DNA of 64,000 nt from Lactifluus volemus (GCA_022376515.1 WTXI01000151.1:24733-88732); one strand, 5' to 3'; shown: positions 25,091 to 36,900, counted from the stretch's first letter. The notes: generated by a model from the letters alone, not told the origin. Numbers and translations are program-made.

Positions 25091-25797
25091 TCACAACTGC
25101 ATAATGGGTACAAACAGTGCTATCTCGGTTCCGGCGACGACAAACGCGACGAGAGCGACAATGTTTCCTGCCGTCACGAATGGCCGCCCAAATGATTGCT
25201 TGTGCTCCTGACCGACAGTGGGGATCGCCAATGAACTCAGCGTGTCATCAGCATCGTCCGTGTCTGCTATGTCGTATCGTGCGTATCGTGCGCGGAAATA
25301 TGCGCAGACGCACAAAAGAAAGGCGAGAACGGCATATACTATGCCGACTACGACCATGACCGAAAAAAAAGTGCATGAATGATTGCGATATGACCAGAGT
25401 AAACAAAAAATGAGATGAGAAAAGACGGAGGCGGTCAAAGAGTCTGAGGACTGTCAGAGAAAAACCCAAGTTTCCGATTGCGGTTCGCATATACACGCCA
25501 TTGTAAGTGCGTTGGCTTGCGCGTAATTCGGTGAGTCGGCCTACATCTTCGACAAGATAGGAGTGCGCGCGGTGGCCTCTTTGAGAGACAAGCTGAGATG
25601 CAAGAAAGGTTCTGAACGCACAGAGCTCTGTGAATCGTGTGAAGGGGGGATGGGCGGCTATTAGCTAAGCGGAGTCCCCTACAGCCGAGTGGCGGCCCAG
25701 TGTCGCACACCGTACGTTCATCTTGCCTTCGTCGCTGTCTCGCTTTCGACTTGGACGCGTCACCTAAGAGCTGGCGAGAATCATCGCTCTTTCCCAA
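25091..25797 (-). pseudogene. DUF202-like membrane protein, copy A (splice donor lost)
   Basis: This matches the intact copy at 41,479-42,229: RASQRTYNGVYMRTAIGNLG, FSLTVLRLFDRL, then GIVYAVLAFLLCVCAYFRAR and the C-terminal membrane segment (VALVAFVVAGTEIALF). A ~14-bp deletion right after the codons for LFDRL removes the FYR codons and the GTGCGT donor present in copies B and C, so the two exons cannot join normally. The head-to-head OXA1 neighbour is also dead. The 5' end is uncertain. Confidence 0.65.
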
Positions 25798-25864
25798 GGT
25801 ACCCGAGACATTTTCCTGGTCCCAAAAGACCCTTAAGGGTCACCTAACTTAGTAGTCTGCTGTG

Positions 25865-26733
25865 ATATTGTCGAGGCTTCGATGCGTTGGGACAAGGTGC
25901 GCAGCAATCCCTTAGGGAACAAGCTCACATTTCATAACCTTTTCTCAGGTTGACACACCGTTATATTGCATCTTCGTCGGTGCAACTGCGGTCACAGGTG
26001 CGTCCGTTATTGTCTCGTTGACTTGGCATAGACCACTGAACACATGTCAGCGCGTCGGTCTTTGCCCTTATCCACCACAAATGCAGCCATTACTCGCGAC
26101 ACGAAGCATATAACTCTTCTCAAAACAAGCTGATACTCCCCCCCTGCGGCTGTGCTACCTTCCACCGTTCCCTCCCAACCTGTTGCTGTCCCGGCAGACG
26201 CTTCCGCGCAAGTTTCTTTTTTTTTCACAGTCGGAAATCCTTGACACAGCTGCAGCGCTAGCGCCGCTCCAATGCGGTGACTTCGCGGTTCTCGGGCATG
26301 CCGGATGGATGCCTGCTGGTCTGTCCTCGATCACAAATGTCGATTACGACGGTGTCCAGTACATCACTTATGTTGAATGAATATATCCGGCGCTTTGATG
26401 CTTTGGGGGGAACCGCGACGATGATGAGAGTGCGATCCGTGCCGCGGATGGACGCTTTCACTTCGAACGGTTTATGGATACCCGAGCTCGTTAACGTCTC
26501 CACCGTCCTTCCCTGAATCCACATGATTGTCGCGGGAACATTCCTCTCCCGTCTGTTGCTCCTTCCCTTCTCAATCAAACAGTTTCGCAACTCCGCCGCT
26601 CTCGCGCCGTACCAGCCAGCTGCTTGAACTCAAGGACGAGTTCAACCGAGCGTATGAGGCCGGGGACAAGCTCGCCGTCCAGCGATTCGCCCGCAAGCAG
26701 CGTAGCTTGTACGAGGAGTCGGGCGTGAGCATG
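25865..26733 (+). pseudogene. OXA1 copy A, truncated and dead
   Basis: It aligns with the 5' part of the intact OXA1 (42,325 onward). The start codon is ATA instead of ATG. An in-frame TAA replaces a Trp codon after the presequence (AGCATATAA), and TGA replaces Trp in LPWFHT. About 145 bp of foreign sequence (about 26,329-26,473) sits after CTGTCCTC. Homology stops after the codons for ESGVSM and is followed at once by a CHAT 5' end, which marks a duplication breakpoint. The two nonsense changes are shared with copy B. Confidence 0.8.
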
Positions 26734-26740
26734 CTTATTT

Positions 26741-27419
26741 GATCTTTGGTGACGGAAAATTGGGACCGGGAAACGTGAGTCATGGTTTCAATTCGAACTT
26801 TCCGAACCATTCTGTGTCACCTATGACAAGGTCTTTTCCTTACAGTCTCTCTTTCTGAGATCGTGACCTTTCGTCGTTACCTCGCTTTCATCCTTGGCAA
26901 ATCGCTCACTGGCAGATCCCTAGTATCGTCGAGATACGACCACTTCAAAATCTCTACGTCGTACGGACAACTGGACCAATCCTTCCTTGACTTGACGGAG
27001 GCATCGCTACTGCTGAGGACCGGATCTGAACCAGAAACCGTACCACCTCTCTATATGCTCGCACGGTTCTTTCATATGCGCTGGAACAAATTCAAACACC
27101 CCGACGATATCAAGTATTGTGTCAATTACCTTCGTCATCTCAGAAGCCAACGGCTTCAAGTCGCCAACATCTCGGAGTCTCACGATCGCATCACATCAAG
27201 TCTTGTGTCAGCATTGTCGTTGGGACGATGTGGGCAATGGCAGATGAAGATGGGCAATATCTGGTCGAAGATTTCTACAAGTCAATACTGTCGAGGGATG
27301 AGCCAGGGGTGGTTTATCATGAGAGTTCGGCTCCCGCGCTTCGTGACGCAGTGCAAATTCTACGAAGAAAAGGAGTGCCTTTGGAGCGACGGGTGAATTA
27401 TGTGCATTATGGTGCATGA
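26741..27419 (+). pseudogene. TPR-CHAT locus 3, chimeric remnant
   Basis: The remnant begins in the CHAT 5' leader (GATCTTTGGTGA). The start codon is mutated: ATTGGGACCGGGAAAC stands where intact copies have ATGGAG. The intron donor (GTGAGT) and the N-terminal repeats are recognisable to about 27,215. The sequence then jumps directly to the last ~200 bp of a CHAT gene (GTMWAMADEDGQY in another frame) and the CHAT-1-like 3' end. The 3' part matches CHAT-1, not CHAT-2/4/6, so this is a recombination joint rather than a simple internal deletion. It lacks the catalytic Cys and His. Confidence 0.8.
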
Positions 27420-28854
27420 TTATGAGTATCTGTGAGTCATGTATTCTATCTTCCAGTGGTATATGAACATTGAACCCTGAACGAAAATAGTGTGATCTCG
27501 CCGTTTTTATCAACACGTGCCAGTGCTCAGTTTCCTTTCGCGGGCGTCGATTCATCCCTTCTCGTTCATGCTCATCACATCTCTCAAGCCATAGATCGCC
27601 TGGCAAATTTCTCACTCTGTTTTGCGTACTGCAATGTCCCTTCAGCTTCGACTCATTTACTACTTACTACACCCCGGGCTCAGTACCCTCGTGCCACTCC
27701 CGGCGCGGTCCCGCGTTCCATTTATCTTTTTGGTATGTGCCACTACGCTCCTCGTGCGTCGTATGTTTCCATTCGTCATCTTACGTGTTCATGCTTGATT
27801 TATATCTTTTTTCCTGCCCTCGTATATCTACAATTGTCGTCCGACCTTCCTCTCCACTTTGTAGTGACCCCATCTACGTACCTCCACTCGTTCTCGTATC
27901 CGGTGGGTTTGTAGCTTGATCATAGCATCCGTTCTCGACCCAATTACTACTTTGAGCTGTAGCCACCAAAAACAAGTGTATTTATCAGAAAGGCTTGAGA
28001 ATTATACAAAGGAGAGCAGAGAAGCATCGCCGCAATCCCCTTATTGTGGTTCTAAGTCGTCGCGTAAGTCTCTAAATTTCTTTCTCTAACGTTCGTCGCA
28101 GCATCAAGTCTCGCTACAGTATCGTGCTTGAGTCCGCTTGTCTCACCGTCTTCAATCGCGCCAGCGGTGTATCCGGGTCTCGCCACTGCCGCCACCTGGA
28201 GCAGGCACGCTCGCAATTGGAAGAAGAGTTGGAAAAGATTCAGAACTCTGCTTAAAACCACGTGGCTGGTAGACTCCATTGGGGATACTGCCGTCAATAT
28301 AGCAGGGAGAGGTGATACCGGAGAGTGCGCGGGAGCACCAGATCTCGAGGTCCGAGTCATCGGTTCAGCTCCGTGATGCGAGAAGCCCGGTGGGAGAGGC
28401 GTGATGAGACCTGTTGGTGCAAAAAGTGTATCCGGGCTGGAGCGAAGCCAGGAAGTTGAAAGTGAGAGTCAGGGAGGTGGTGGTAGGATGACAGGAGGCG
28501 GCAAGGGACCAAGCTAAGTGGGACAGCAGGGAAACCTGGTGGTGAAGGTGTTGGCGTCACGGGACAATCAGGAAGGGGGATGGGCGGAGGTTGATGTTGG
28601 GTGGGAAACTGTGTAGTATGCCTGCGATGCCTGGAGCGAAACTAGGGGAGCAGGGTGGTGCCATGGTGAGATACGACGACGATGAGGACACTGAACGATA
28701 GGTGCTCAGCAAACGGTTGAACATTCAACCATCGTACTGATGTATTCCAGGAAAAAGACCTTTTGGCATGAGAGTGTTGTCATCGGTGTCTTTCTCCCTC
28801 TTAAGCATCAGAAATTGTCTTTCTTAAGGAGGGTGACATTTCGCACCTTTTGCC

Positions 28855-30090
28855 TCTCTTCCTTATTTCCTGTGGACAACGTGCCGTGAGCCAGTTTTTA
28901 AGCTGTGAAGTAAGAGAGCGTCGAGCTTTTTGAGCACTTTCTTTCGTCGAGCCTTCGGATAGAAAAGGAAATATGTGTGACATGGACAGGATTGAGTTGT
29001 TTGCCTTTTGCCATGGAAAGTTGCAGTCGAGGGGTAGATTGAACACGTGGTGGAAATCGACGGACTGCACCCCATCTTGGCGAAGGCAGACGGGCACTGT
29101 CACGGTGCCATGTGCCTTCGCGAAGTGGCCGGAGACGTACTACGGCCCGGGTGGTAGCCGTACAGTTACTTTGAGGGACTGCCCGCACACAGATACCTCA
29201 TACACCATTACAAGCCTTTGGAGCCCTCTCCTGACAACACCATCCTCTACAATGCCAACCCGGCCTGCGAAATATATACTGGCATTTATTTGCCAGGACA
29301 GCTCTACAAAGACCTCCACGTTGGCCAGAGCCCCAAAACGTGAACCTGGTGACCCCTACCTAGCCTGAGCTCCTCATTCAGCTCCCACACCTCACTTTCC
29401 TCATGCGCCTGCCGATACGTCCAACATATGGCCCCAACTGCGCCGCGTCGAATGGGCCAATCCCTCGACGCCCGGGCCGACCCACGTGCCAGCGGAATCA
29501 ACGTGCTATCAAGCCCCATCAGGTGGTGGCTATTGGGCACTTCCGGCGCTTGAGAACGTGGCTGAGTGTCCTACACGCGCGGAGAGAGACGCTCGAGGCG
29601 TTCTGGGAGGCATTTGGTAGGAAGTTACACGTGTTGGAGATTGACCTTGCGGAATATGATGTGATGAGATGCAGGGATTCTCGATGTGTGTCGTGCTCAA
29701 AACCCTCTATCTCCATGCTTGGAGGTGCACCGCCGTGTTGTCGACATCAAGTTGAGAGAGGATGATGTGGTCGCGTCTGTGTCACAAAGCCGGCACGCTG
29801 GGACATGGTGCTTTGCGTCGATAAGAGTGATGTTGGGGAGCCTGAGTGCCAGCACACGGAGGGCTGTTTGGAAATCTGTGGAAGAGTTCAGTGAGGGATG
29901 TCCAGCGGCGCTGTCACTGGCCTTGCGTGAGAATTGTGCTCTACGTGTACTGGCAGTCAAGTCATGCACGCCATTGCGCAGAGCCCAGAGAACTACGTGT
30001 TCGGTGAGGACGTGTCGCCAGGAGGGGAGTTATTCCTTGAAACGTTTCAAACTTGACCGGTTGACACTGACTGTGCTTTCGAGTCTGAGA
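28855..30090 (+). pseudogene. Decayed gene X, copy 2
   Basis: Collinear with 17,640-18,870 but with independent small indels, for example extra bases near 29,370-29,400. The longest surviving frames read EAFWEAFGRKLHVLEIDLAE and DIKLREDDVVASVSQSRH. No full frame survives and the family is not recognised. Confidence 0.4.
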
Positions 30091-30386
30091 TGATAGCCCC
30101 TTGTCGTTATATTTGCGATTACATACATCAGGGGGAATAGGTCCTGCCTGAGATACCGCCGAATCGATTAGGTCTTCTAGCTAGGCCTGGCAGTGCCAGC
30201 TCTCTTTCCAGTCACGTGGTGTCCTGCAGGGCGCCTAGTAGGAGCCGTTATCTCGATTGTCCTCAGGCTGAGTTGTCTGCACGTTTAAATATCGTGCATG
30301 TTGAGCGTTACCAACTCGAATCTCTCTTCTTTCGCAAAGTCATCCTCTGACTGTCTTGTTTACTGTCCTGATCTTTGGTGAATCCC
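30091..30386 (+). promoter_or_regulatory. CHAT-4 promoter block
   Basis: As read by eye it is identical to the CHAT-2 block (18,870-19,168), including CACGTGGTG, TTTAAATATCGTGCATG and the pyrimidine-rich leader. CHAT-2 and CHAT-4 therefore probably share expression control, at least until the transposon insertion. Confidence 0.5.
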
Positions 30387-33300
30387 ATGGAGGCCGAGAA
30401 ACGTGAGTCATAGTGCCGAGTTCAATTTCAAAGTCCCCGAACTGTTCTGTGTCACCATAAGAATGCTCATATTCATCTTTACAGTCTCTCTTTCTGAAAT
30501 TGAGGAAGAAATTGCTACACGGCAATTGATTCTTTCGTCATTACCTCGATTTCATCCTCGGCGTGCCGAATTCCTCAGATCCCTGGCAGAGTGGAGACAC
30601 AATCACTTTGAAATTTCTGCGTCGCGTGGACAGCTGAACCAATCAATCCTTCACTTGACGGAAGCATTACTACTACCGAAGACCGGACCTACGCTAGCAA
30701 CCACACCGTCGGATTTCAGTGCACTCGCAGATCACCTTCTTCTTCGCTGGGAAGGATTCAAACAGCCCGACGATATCAAGTATTGTGTCAATTACCTTCG
30801 CTATCTCAAAGACCAACGGCTTCAAGACGTCTACATCTCCCACGATATCATAACGTCACGTCTTGTGAGGGTATTGGGAAAGCAAGTGCAGTCATCGAGG
30901 TCGGACATTGTTATGGAGAATATAAAGGAGATGGTGATTCTCTGCCTCGAACTGCTCAACTCCGATAATCTCCGACCAGCAACTGATGCCTTTACCGCCC
31001 TGGTCAACATTATGGCCGAGCGTCGCAATGAAGGGAGAGAAATTCAGGACCAAGTGATCGAATACCTCCGGGAAGCGAATATTCGTTTCCCGGATTCTCC
31101 TGACCTTCATTTTCTTCTTGGCAACCTCCTCTGCTTGCGTTTCGCTGAAAATTGGGTTAGGAATGATGATTACAATGAGGCAATAGCCAGCCTGAACAGA
31201 GCCATAACTCTCGCTTCCGATCTTCCCGAACACACCGAATTCGATCGGCGTATCGTCCAAGACTGTTTATTGATCATCGCGACGATTTCTAATATCAGAT
31301 CCACCACATTTGGAAATCCAGAATATTTAGAGGAGGCGATTAACCATAACCGTACGTATTTGAGCTCAAGTTGGGTTCCTCTTGACGATCCGACACGCCT
31401 CGAGGTTTCCCGGGAATTGGCGTATCTCGTGGACAGTCGCATCCGATACCCAAGCACTAGTCTCAGTGATCCAGACCCTTTCGACCTTTCAACCCTATCA
31501 TCCCTCACTGCGTCTATTCCAGAACTAAACTCCTGGACCTCCGAGCAGTGGGATCGACACGAAGAAGCACTTCACTCTATATCTGTGGCCATTGGCTCTG
31601 GCAGTGAAATAGTAGAGAATGAGGAAGTACTCAAATACTGCCGCCAATTGGTCGATTCACTACGCCGTGATCCATCTTCAAGCCATCTAATCCTTTTATC
31701 GATGCCCTTCACCATTTTGAGTAAATTTCTCGTCCACGCGTTTGAGAGCACCGACAAAATCGAGTACCTCGATGAGTGTATTGCCGTACTTCATGATGGT
31801 CTCAAGATGCATTGCACACGGCAGGAACAACAGTTCCTATCTCTCTTCCTCATCTCCCCATTGGCTTCCCGCCTCTACCGGCTTGAGCGTAGAGAAGACT
31901 TGGAAGATCTCATGCAATTATTCGCCAAGGTCGTGGATACCTCCATGACGGAATTCGAGGGATTTGCGTTGTCCCGCGTTTGGGCTGTCAAGGCGCATGA
32001 ATTTAGGCATCCTTCCGTCACGACTGCTTATGAAAAGGCCCTCTCGCTCATCCAAGACTATTTCTTCTATTCCCCGACACTCGAAACACAACATTCTCGT
32101 CTCGTCAATATGGGCGAAACTTTCGGAAACCTGCCGTCGGAGTATGCATCGTACCAGGTCGACACGGGTCAACTCAATAGGGCAATCGAGACTCTCGAGC
32201 GAGGAAGAGCCTTGCTCTGGTCAGAGATGCGCAGCTTCCGCACTTCGGCAGACCGGCTTGCTGCAGTCAACTTGGCCTTGGCAGAGGAGTTCGTGACGAT
32301 CAACAACAAACTGGAGCAAGTTACAACATCCATAGTGCCGTATGGAATTATCGAAGCAGGGGGTAGTAGAAGAGAGGGCCCTGACATAATGGATCCATTC
32401 GGTCCTCTGGTGGAAATGCGACAGAAGCTTGTGGACGATCGCGAAAAGCTCATTGAACGAATCCGGGCCTTACCAGACTTGGACAACTTCTTGAAGCCCC
32501 CATTGTATGATACTCTTCGTTCTGCTGCATTACGCGGACCAGTCATCATCATCAACCATTGCAAGATTTTCCGCTCCGACATCCTGATCCTGTTCTACGA
32601 CTCTCCTCCCTCCCTTATCACTACAACCGATGACTTCCATGACCGCGCACTCCAGTTGGGTGATCGCCTGGTGAAGGATAGAAAGAAATACAGCCTTGAG
32701 TCAAAGCAGTATCAAAAGGCACTCCGCTCCGTACTCAAGGATCTTTATGAACTTATCGGCAGGCCAGTCGTCGAGGAGTTCCGAAAAATGAAGATAGAAG
32801 AACAATCTCGAGTATGGTGGTGTCCTACATCTGTGTTTTGTCATCTCCCCCTTCACGCGATGGGGCCAATACCTTCTGATGACGGAGTCAAGCGCTATTT
32901 CTCAGACCTATACATTTCCTCATACACCCCAACACTATCCGCACTCATAGAATCACGGAAATCCGCTGGCGACCTCGGAGGACAATCGTCGAGCAAGCCT
33001 TCAATTCTGCTTGTCGCCCAACCAGAATCTCTGCTATACGCGATGCCAGAGATCCGGACAATACAGCGTCTTGATGCGACAGTCACGTCTCTTATCTCAG
33101 AAAAGGCGACACCTCCTAGCGTGGTAGAGGGTCTCAGGAATCACCAGTTCTCCCACTTCGTGTGCCACGGAAATCTAGAACGAGGGAAGCCACTCGATGC
33201 ATCCCTCCGGCTATATGGGGGCGAGCCGCTTACACTACTTGACATTGTGCGCTCTCGACTTCCCTCAGCTGAATTTGCGTTCCTTTCAGCTTGTCACACT

Positions 33301-33582
33301 GCTGAGCTGACTGAGGGGAGCATTGATGACGAGGCACTCCACCTTACTGCAGCAATGCAATATTGTGGATTTCGGAGTGTCGTTGGGACAATGTGGGCGA
33401 CGGTGGATCAAGGTGGACAAACTCTAATTCAACATTTCTACCAGATACTGCTTTCAAGCGACGAACCAGGAGTACCGTATCATGAGAGATCAGCTCGGGC
33501 ACTTCGGGATGCAGTGAGGAATCTGCGGAGAGAAGGAGCACCCTTGGAGCGATGGGTGAATTATGTGCATTATGGGGCATGA
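30387..33582 (+). CDS. TPR-CHAT protein, locus 4 (intact)
   Basis: The 16-nt first exon (30387-30402) and an 82-nt intron (30403-30484) lead into one long exon; the product is 1037 aa. TPR-like helices fill about residues 60-650 (DDYNEAIASLNRAITLASD, PEYLEEAINHNRTYL, DKIEYLDECIAVLHDGLK, NRAIETLERGRALLWSEM). The CHAT domain has His 900 in HFVCHGNL and Cys 942 in LSACHTAE, with the usual trailing SVVGTMWA strand. It is nearly identical to CHAT-2 over the first ~190 residues, then differs in short patches (for example LHFLLGNLLCLRFAENWVR in place of LLIFLGEQLVSRLIEKEFS), and is again almost constant through the CHAT domain. It is followed by copies of DUF202 and OXA1. Confidence 0.9.
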
Positions 33583-34021
33583 TTAGGAGTATCTGTAAGT
33601 CATTGAATTCTGTCTGTGCGTGGTATATGAACATTAAACCCAGAATAAAATAGTGCAAAGACAGTACTGTCGCTGCCTTCATAACCACGTTCTCATCTTT
33701 TTTTCGTTCGCGTCGTTCCGTTTTCTCTCATCCAATTCCCATCATCGTCAAACCCCTGGACCGAACGCCACATCCCTCGCTCTGTTGTCTGCACTACATT
33801 GTCACCTCAGATTTAACCCCGGGCTCAGTTGCAGCTGTGCCTGGACAGGCACTGCTGCTGTGGCTGTCACCTTCATAGCAGGGTGGGGCAACAGCACACA
33901 GTGCACAGCGGACGGATATTTGATGGTACTATACCTCTCTCGCCAAATTGCTACATAGTTGAACAGCCTCCATATATTCTATATCCAATGTCGGATAAGT
34001 GAGAAATGATAATGTACAACC
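33583..34021. repeat. CHAT-4 3' flank, conserved copy
   Basis: Homologous to 24,613-25,090 and 40,998-41,478, with a short extra segment near 33,830-33,870. No gene is seen. Confidence 0.7.
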
Positions 34022-34530
34022 TCACAACTGCAGAACGAGCACAAACAGCGTAATCTCGGTTCCGGCGACGACAAACGCGATGACAGTAACAATGTTTCCA
34101 GCCGTCACGAATGGTACCCGAATGATCCCTTGTGCTCCTGACTGACAGTGGGAATCGCCAATAAACTCAGCGTGTCGTCAGCATCGTCGGTGTCTGCTAT
34201 GTCGTATCGTGCATAGCGTGCGCGGAAAAATCCGCAGACGCACAAAAGAAAGGTAAGAACGGCGTATACTATGCCGACTACGACCATGACCGAAAAAAAA
34301 AAAGCGCGATGAATTATTGCGACATGACCGGAGTAAACAAAAAATGAGATGAGAAAGACGCACTGCGATAGAAAAGACGGTCAAAGAGTCTGAGGACTGT
34401 CAGAGAAAACCCCAAGTTTCCGAGTGCGGTTCGCATATACGCGCCATTGTAAGTGCGTTGGCTTGCGCGAAATTCAGTGAGTCAGTCTACGTCTTCGACA
34501 AGATAGGAGTGCGAGCGGTGGCCTCTTCGA
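34022..34530 (-). pseudogene. DUF202-like membrane protein, copy B (frameshifted)
   Basis: The exon end FDRLFYR with its GTGCGT donor is kept here, unlike copy A. However, a one-base deletion after HKGSFG shifts the frame, so the conserved GRPFVTAGN and the last membrane segment are lost (it ends YHS, stop). It lies head-to-head with OXA1 copy B. Confidence 0.65.
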
Positions 34531-34824
34531 GGCTTTGAGAGACAAGCTGAGATGCAAGAAAGGTTCTGAACTCACAGAGCCCGACTGTGAAGCGCATGAA
34601 GCGAGGGATGGGCGGCTATTAGCTAAGCGGAGTCCCTACTGCCGGAAACCGAATGACAGCCCAGTTGTCGCGCACCATACGTTTTTCTTGCCTTCGTCGC
34701 TGTCTCGCTTTCGACTTGGACGCGTTACCTAAGAGCTGGTGAGAATCATCGCTCTCTCCAAAGGTACCCGAGACGTTTTCCTGGTCCCAAAAGACCATTA
34801 AGGGTCACCTAGTAGTCTGCTGTG

Positions 34825-35549
34825 ATGTTGTCGAGGCTTCGATGCGTCGAGACGAGGTGCGCTGCAATCCATTATGGAACAAGCTCATATTTCATAACAT
34901 TTTCTCAGGTCGACACACCGTTATATTGCATCTTTGTCGGTGCAACTGCGGTCACAGGTGCGTCCGTTATTGTCTCGTTGACTTGGCATAGACCACTGAA
35001 CGCATGCCAGCGCGTCGGTCTTTGCTCTTATCCACCACAAATGCAGCCATCACTCGCGACACGGAGCATATAACACTTCTCAAAACAGACTGATACTGCA
35101 CCCCCTGCGGCTGCGCCACCGTCCACCGTCCCCTCCCAACCTGTTGCTGTCCCGGCAGACGCTACCACGAAAGTTTCTTTTTTTTTTTCAGTCGGAAATC
35201 CTTGACACAGCTGCAGCGCTAGCGCCGCTCCAATACGGCGACTTCGCGATTCTGGGGTTTGCCGGCTGGCCGCCTGCTAGTCTGTCCTCATGGATGGTCG
35301 AGCTCGTCAACGTCTCCACCGTCCTTCCCTGAATCCACACGATTGTCGCGGGAACATTCCTCTCCTGTCTGTTGCTCCTTCCCTTCTCAATCAAACAGCT
35401 TCGCAACTCCACCCCTCTCGCGCCGTACCAGCCAGCTGCTTGAACTCAAGGACGAGTTCAACCGAGCGTATGAGGCCGGGGACAAGCTCGCCGTGGGGCG
35501 AATCGCCTCCAAGCAGCGTAGCTTGTACGAGGGGTCGGGCATAAGCAAG
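34825..35549 (+). pseudogene. OXA1 copy B, truncated and dead
   Basis: The ATG is kept, but the copy has the same two nonsense changes as copy A (TAA in the presequence region, TGA in LPWFHT) and no 145-bp insertion. Homology ends at the codons for GSGIS, the same place as in copy A, and a start-less CHAT 5' end follows. Copy B therefore shares a dead ancestor with copy A. Confidence 0.8.
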
Positions 35550-35556
35550 CTTATTT

Positions 35557-35940
35557 GATCTTTGGTGACGGCAAATTGGGACCGGGAAACGTGAGTCATG
35601 GTTTCAGTTCGAACTTTCTGAACCATTCTGTGTCACCTATGACAAGGTCTTTTGCTCATCCTTACAGTCTATCTTTCTGAGATTGGGTATCAAATAGACC
35701 TTTCGTCGTTACCTCGCTTTCATCCTCGGCAAATTGCTCACTGGCAGATCCCTGGCAACCTCAAGATACGACCACTTCAAATTCTCTATATCGTACGGAT
35801 AACTGGACCAATCCTTCCTTCACTTGACGGAAGCACTACTATTGCCGAGGACCAGATCTACCCTACTGGCGCTTCGTCTTTCCTTATGCTCACGGATTTC
35901 ATTCCTATTCGCTGGGACAGATTCAAATAGCTCAAGTATT
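35557..35940 (+). pseudogene. TPR-CHAT locus 5, N-terminal fragment
   Basis: It starts in the CHAT leader with the same lost start codon as locus 3 (ATTGGGACCGGGAAAC) and keeps the GTGAGT donor and the first TPR-like segment with frame breaks. It stops near the IKYC codons, where gene X copy 3 begins. The CHAT domain is absent. Confidence 0.75.
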
Positions 35941-36900
35941 GTGGAGGCATTTGGTGGGGAGGTACATGTGCTGGAGATTGACCTTACAGAAGCGTGCAGG
36001 GATTGTTGGTGTGTGTCACAGTGTCATGCTCGAAACCCTCAGAGACCTGAATGCCTCGAGTTGCACCGCTGTCATCATCATCGAGTTCAATTGGATTGAG
36101 GATGATGTGGTCGCATATGCGTTGCCGTATGTTCACAATATGCTGGGACGTGGCCCGGGTACGCTTTGCGTCGATAAGAGTGATGCTGGCCACGGGGAGT
36201 GGAGGGCTATTGGGGACAGTTTAATGAGGGATGTCCAGCGCTGCGTGAGGTTGTGCCCTAAGTGCAAGTCGTGCACGTCATCGCGCAGAGCCCAGAGTAC
36301 CAAGTTTCGTGAGGACATTGTCATCGGTAGGGGAGTTACTTTCACGTTCCCTTCAAACTTGACCCTGACTGTGCTTCTAAGATGATACCCTGTTGTCGTT
36401 AAACTTGCGATTTCATATACCCGGCGCAAAATGTACTGCCCTGAGATCCCGCCGAATCAACAAGTAATATGTCTCCTGTGTGTAACGATTCTGTGGTCCA
36501 ATGTCCCCAGAAGAAGATCAAAAGTAAAGAGCGAACCGACACCCGTTTGTGAGCGGGCGCTGAGACAGAATGCCAGGAAACTCCCGTGAAGTTGTATGGG
36601 CAATCCAGAAAGGACATTGATAAATACCTTCACGTTTTTAGTCATTTACGTTCTTCAAAGTTGTTGAAACGGCCGTACTATTGGCAGCTGGCTCGGAGCG
36701 CTGAGCCAAGAGGTCAGCGCGTCCGAGTCAGCACGTGGAGGACTGTTGGAGAATCTGTGGGACGGTTTAATGAGGGTCGTCCAGCGCTGCGTGAGGTTGT
36801 GCTCTACATGCAAGTCAAGTCATGTACGTCATTGCGCAGAGCCTAGAGTACCACGTTTCGTGAGGACGTGTCATCGGGAGGGGACTTATTCCTAGACCTG
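35940..36900 (+). pseudogene. Decayed gene X, copies 3 and 4
   Basis: Two successive partial copies lie here (about 35,940-36,383 and 36,590-36,900). Copy 3 is the best preserved: VMLETLRDLNASSCT, IEDDVVAYALPYVH and SLMRDVQRC can be read over one long frame. Copy 4 repeats the tail (ALREVVLYMQVKSCTSLRRA). The leucine-spaced VMLETLRDLN segment is LRR-like but too short to name. Confidence 0.4.

Larger units (their letters stand above)
27215..30990. repeat. Segmental duplication block, copy 2 (partner 15,990-19,770)
   Basis: The block runs from the recombination joint in CHAT-3, through the 3' spacer and gene X copy 2, into the first ~600 bp of CHAT-4. It is collinear with copy 1. The interval 27,420-28,855 is spacer without a supported gene. 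Confidence 0.85.

Noticed and set aside
27190..27419. The 177-codon open frame across the CHAT-3 joint as a short functional protein
   Set aside because: After the joint the frame is not the CHAT frame, the start codon is lost and the catalytic residues are absent.
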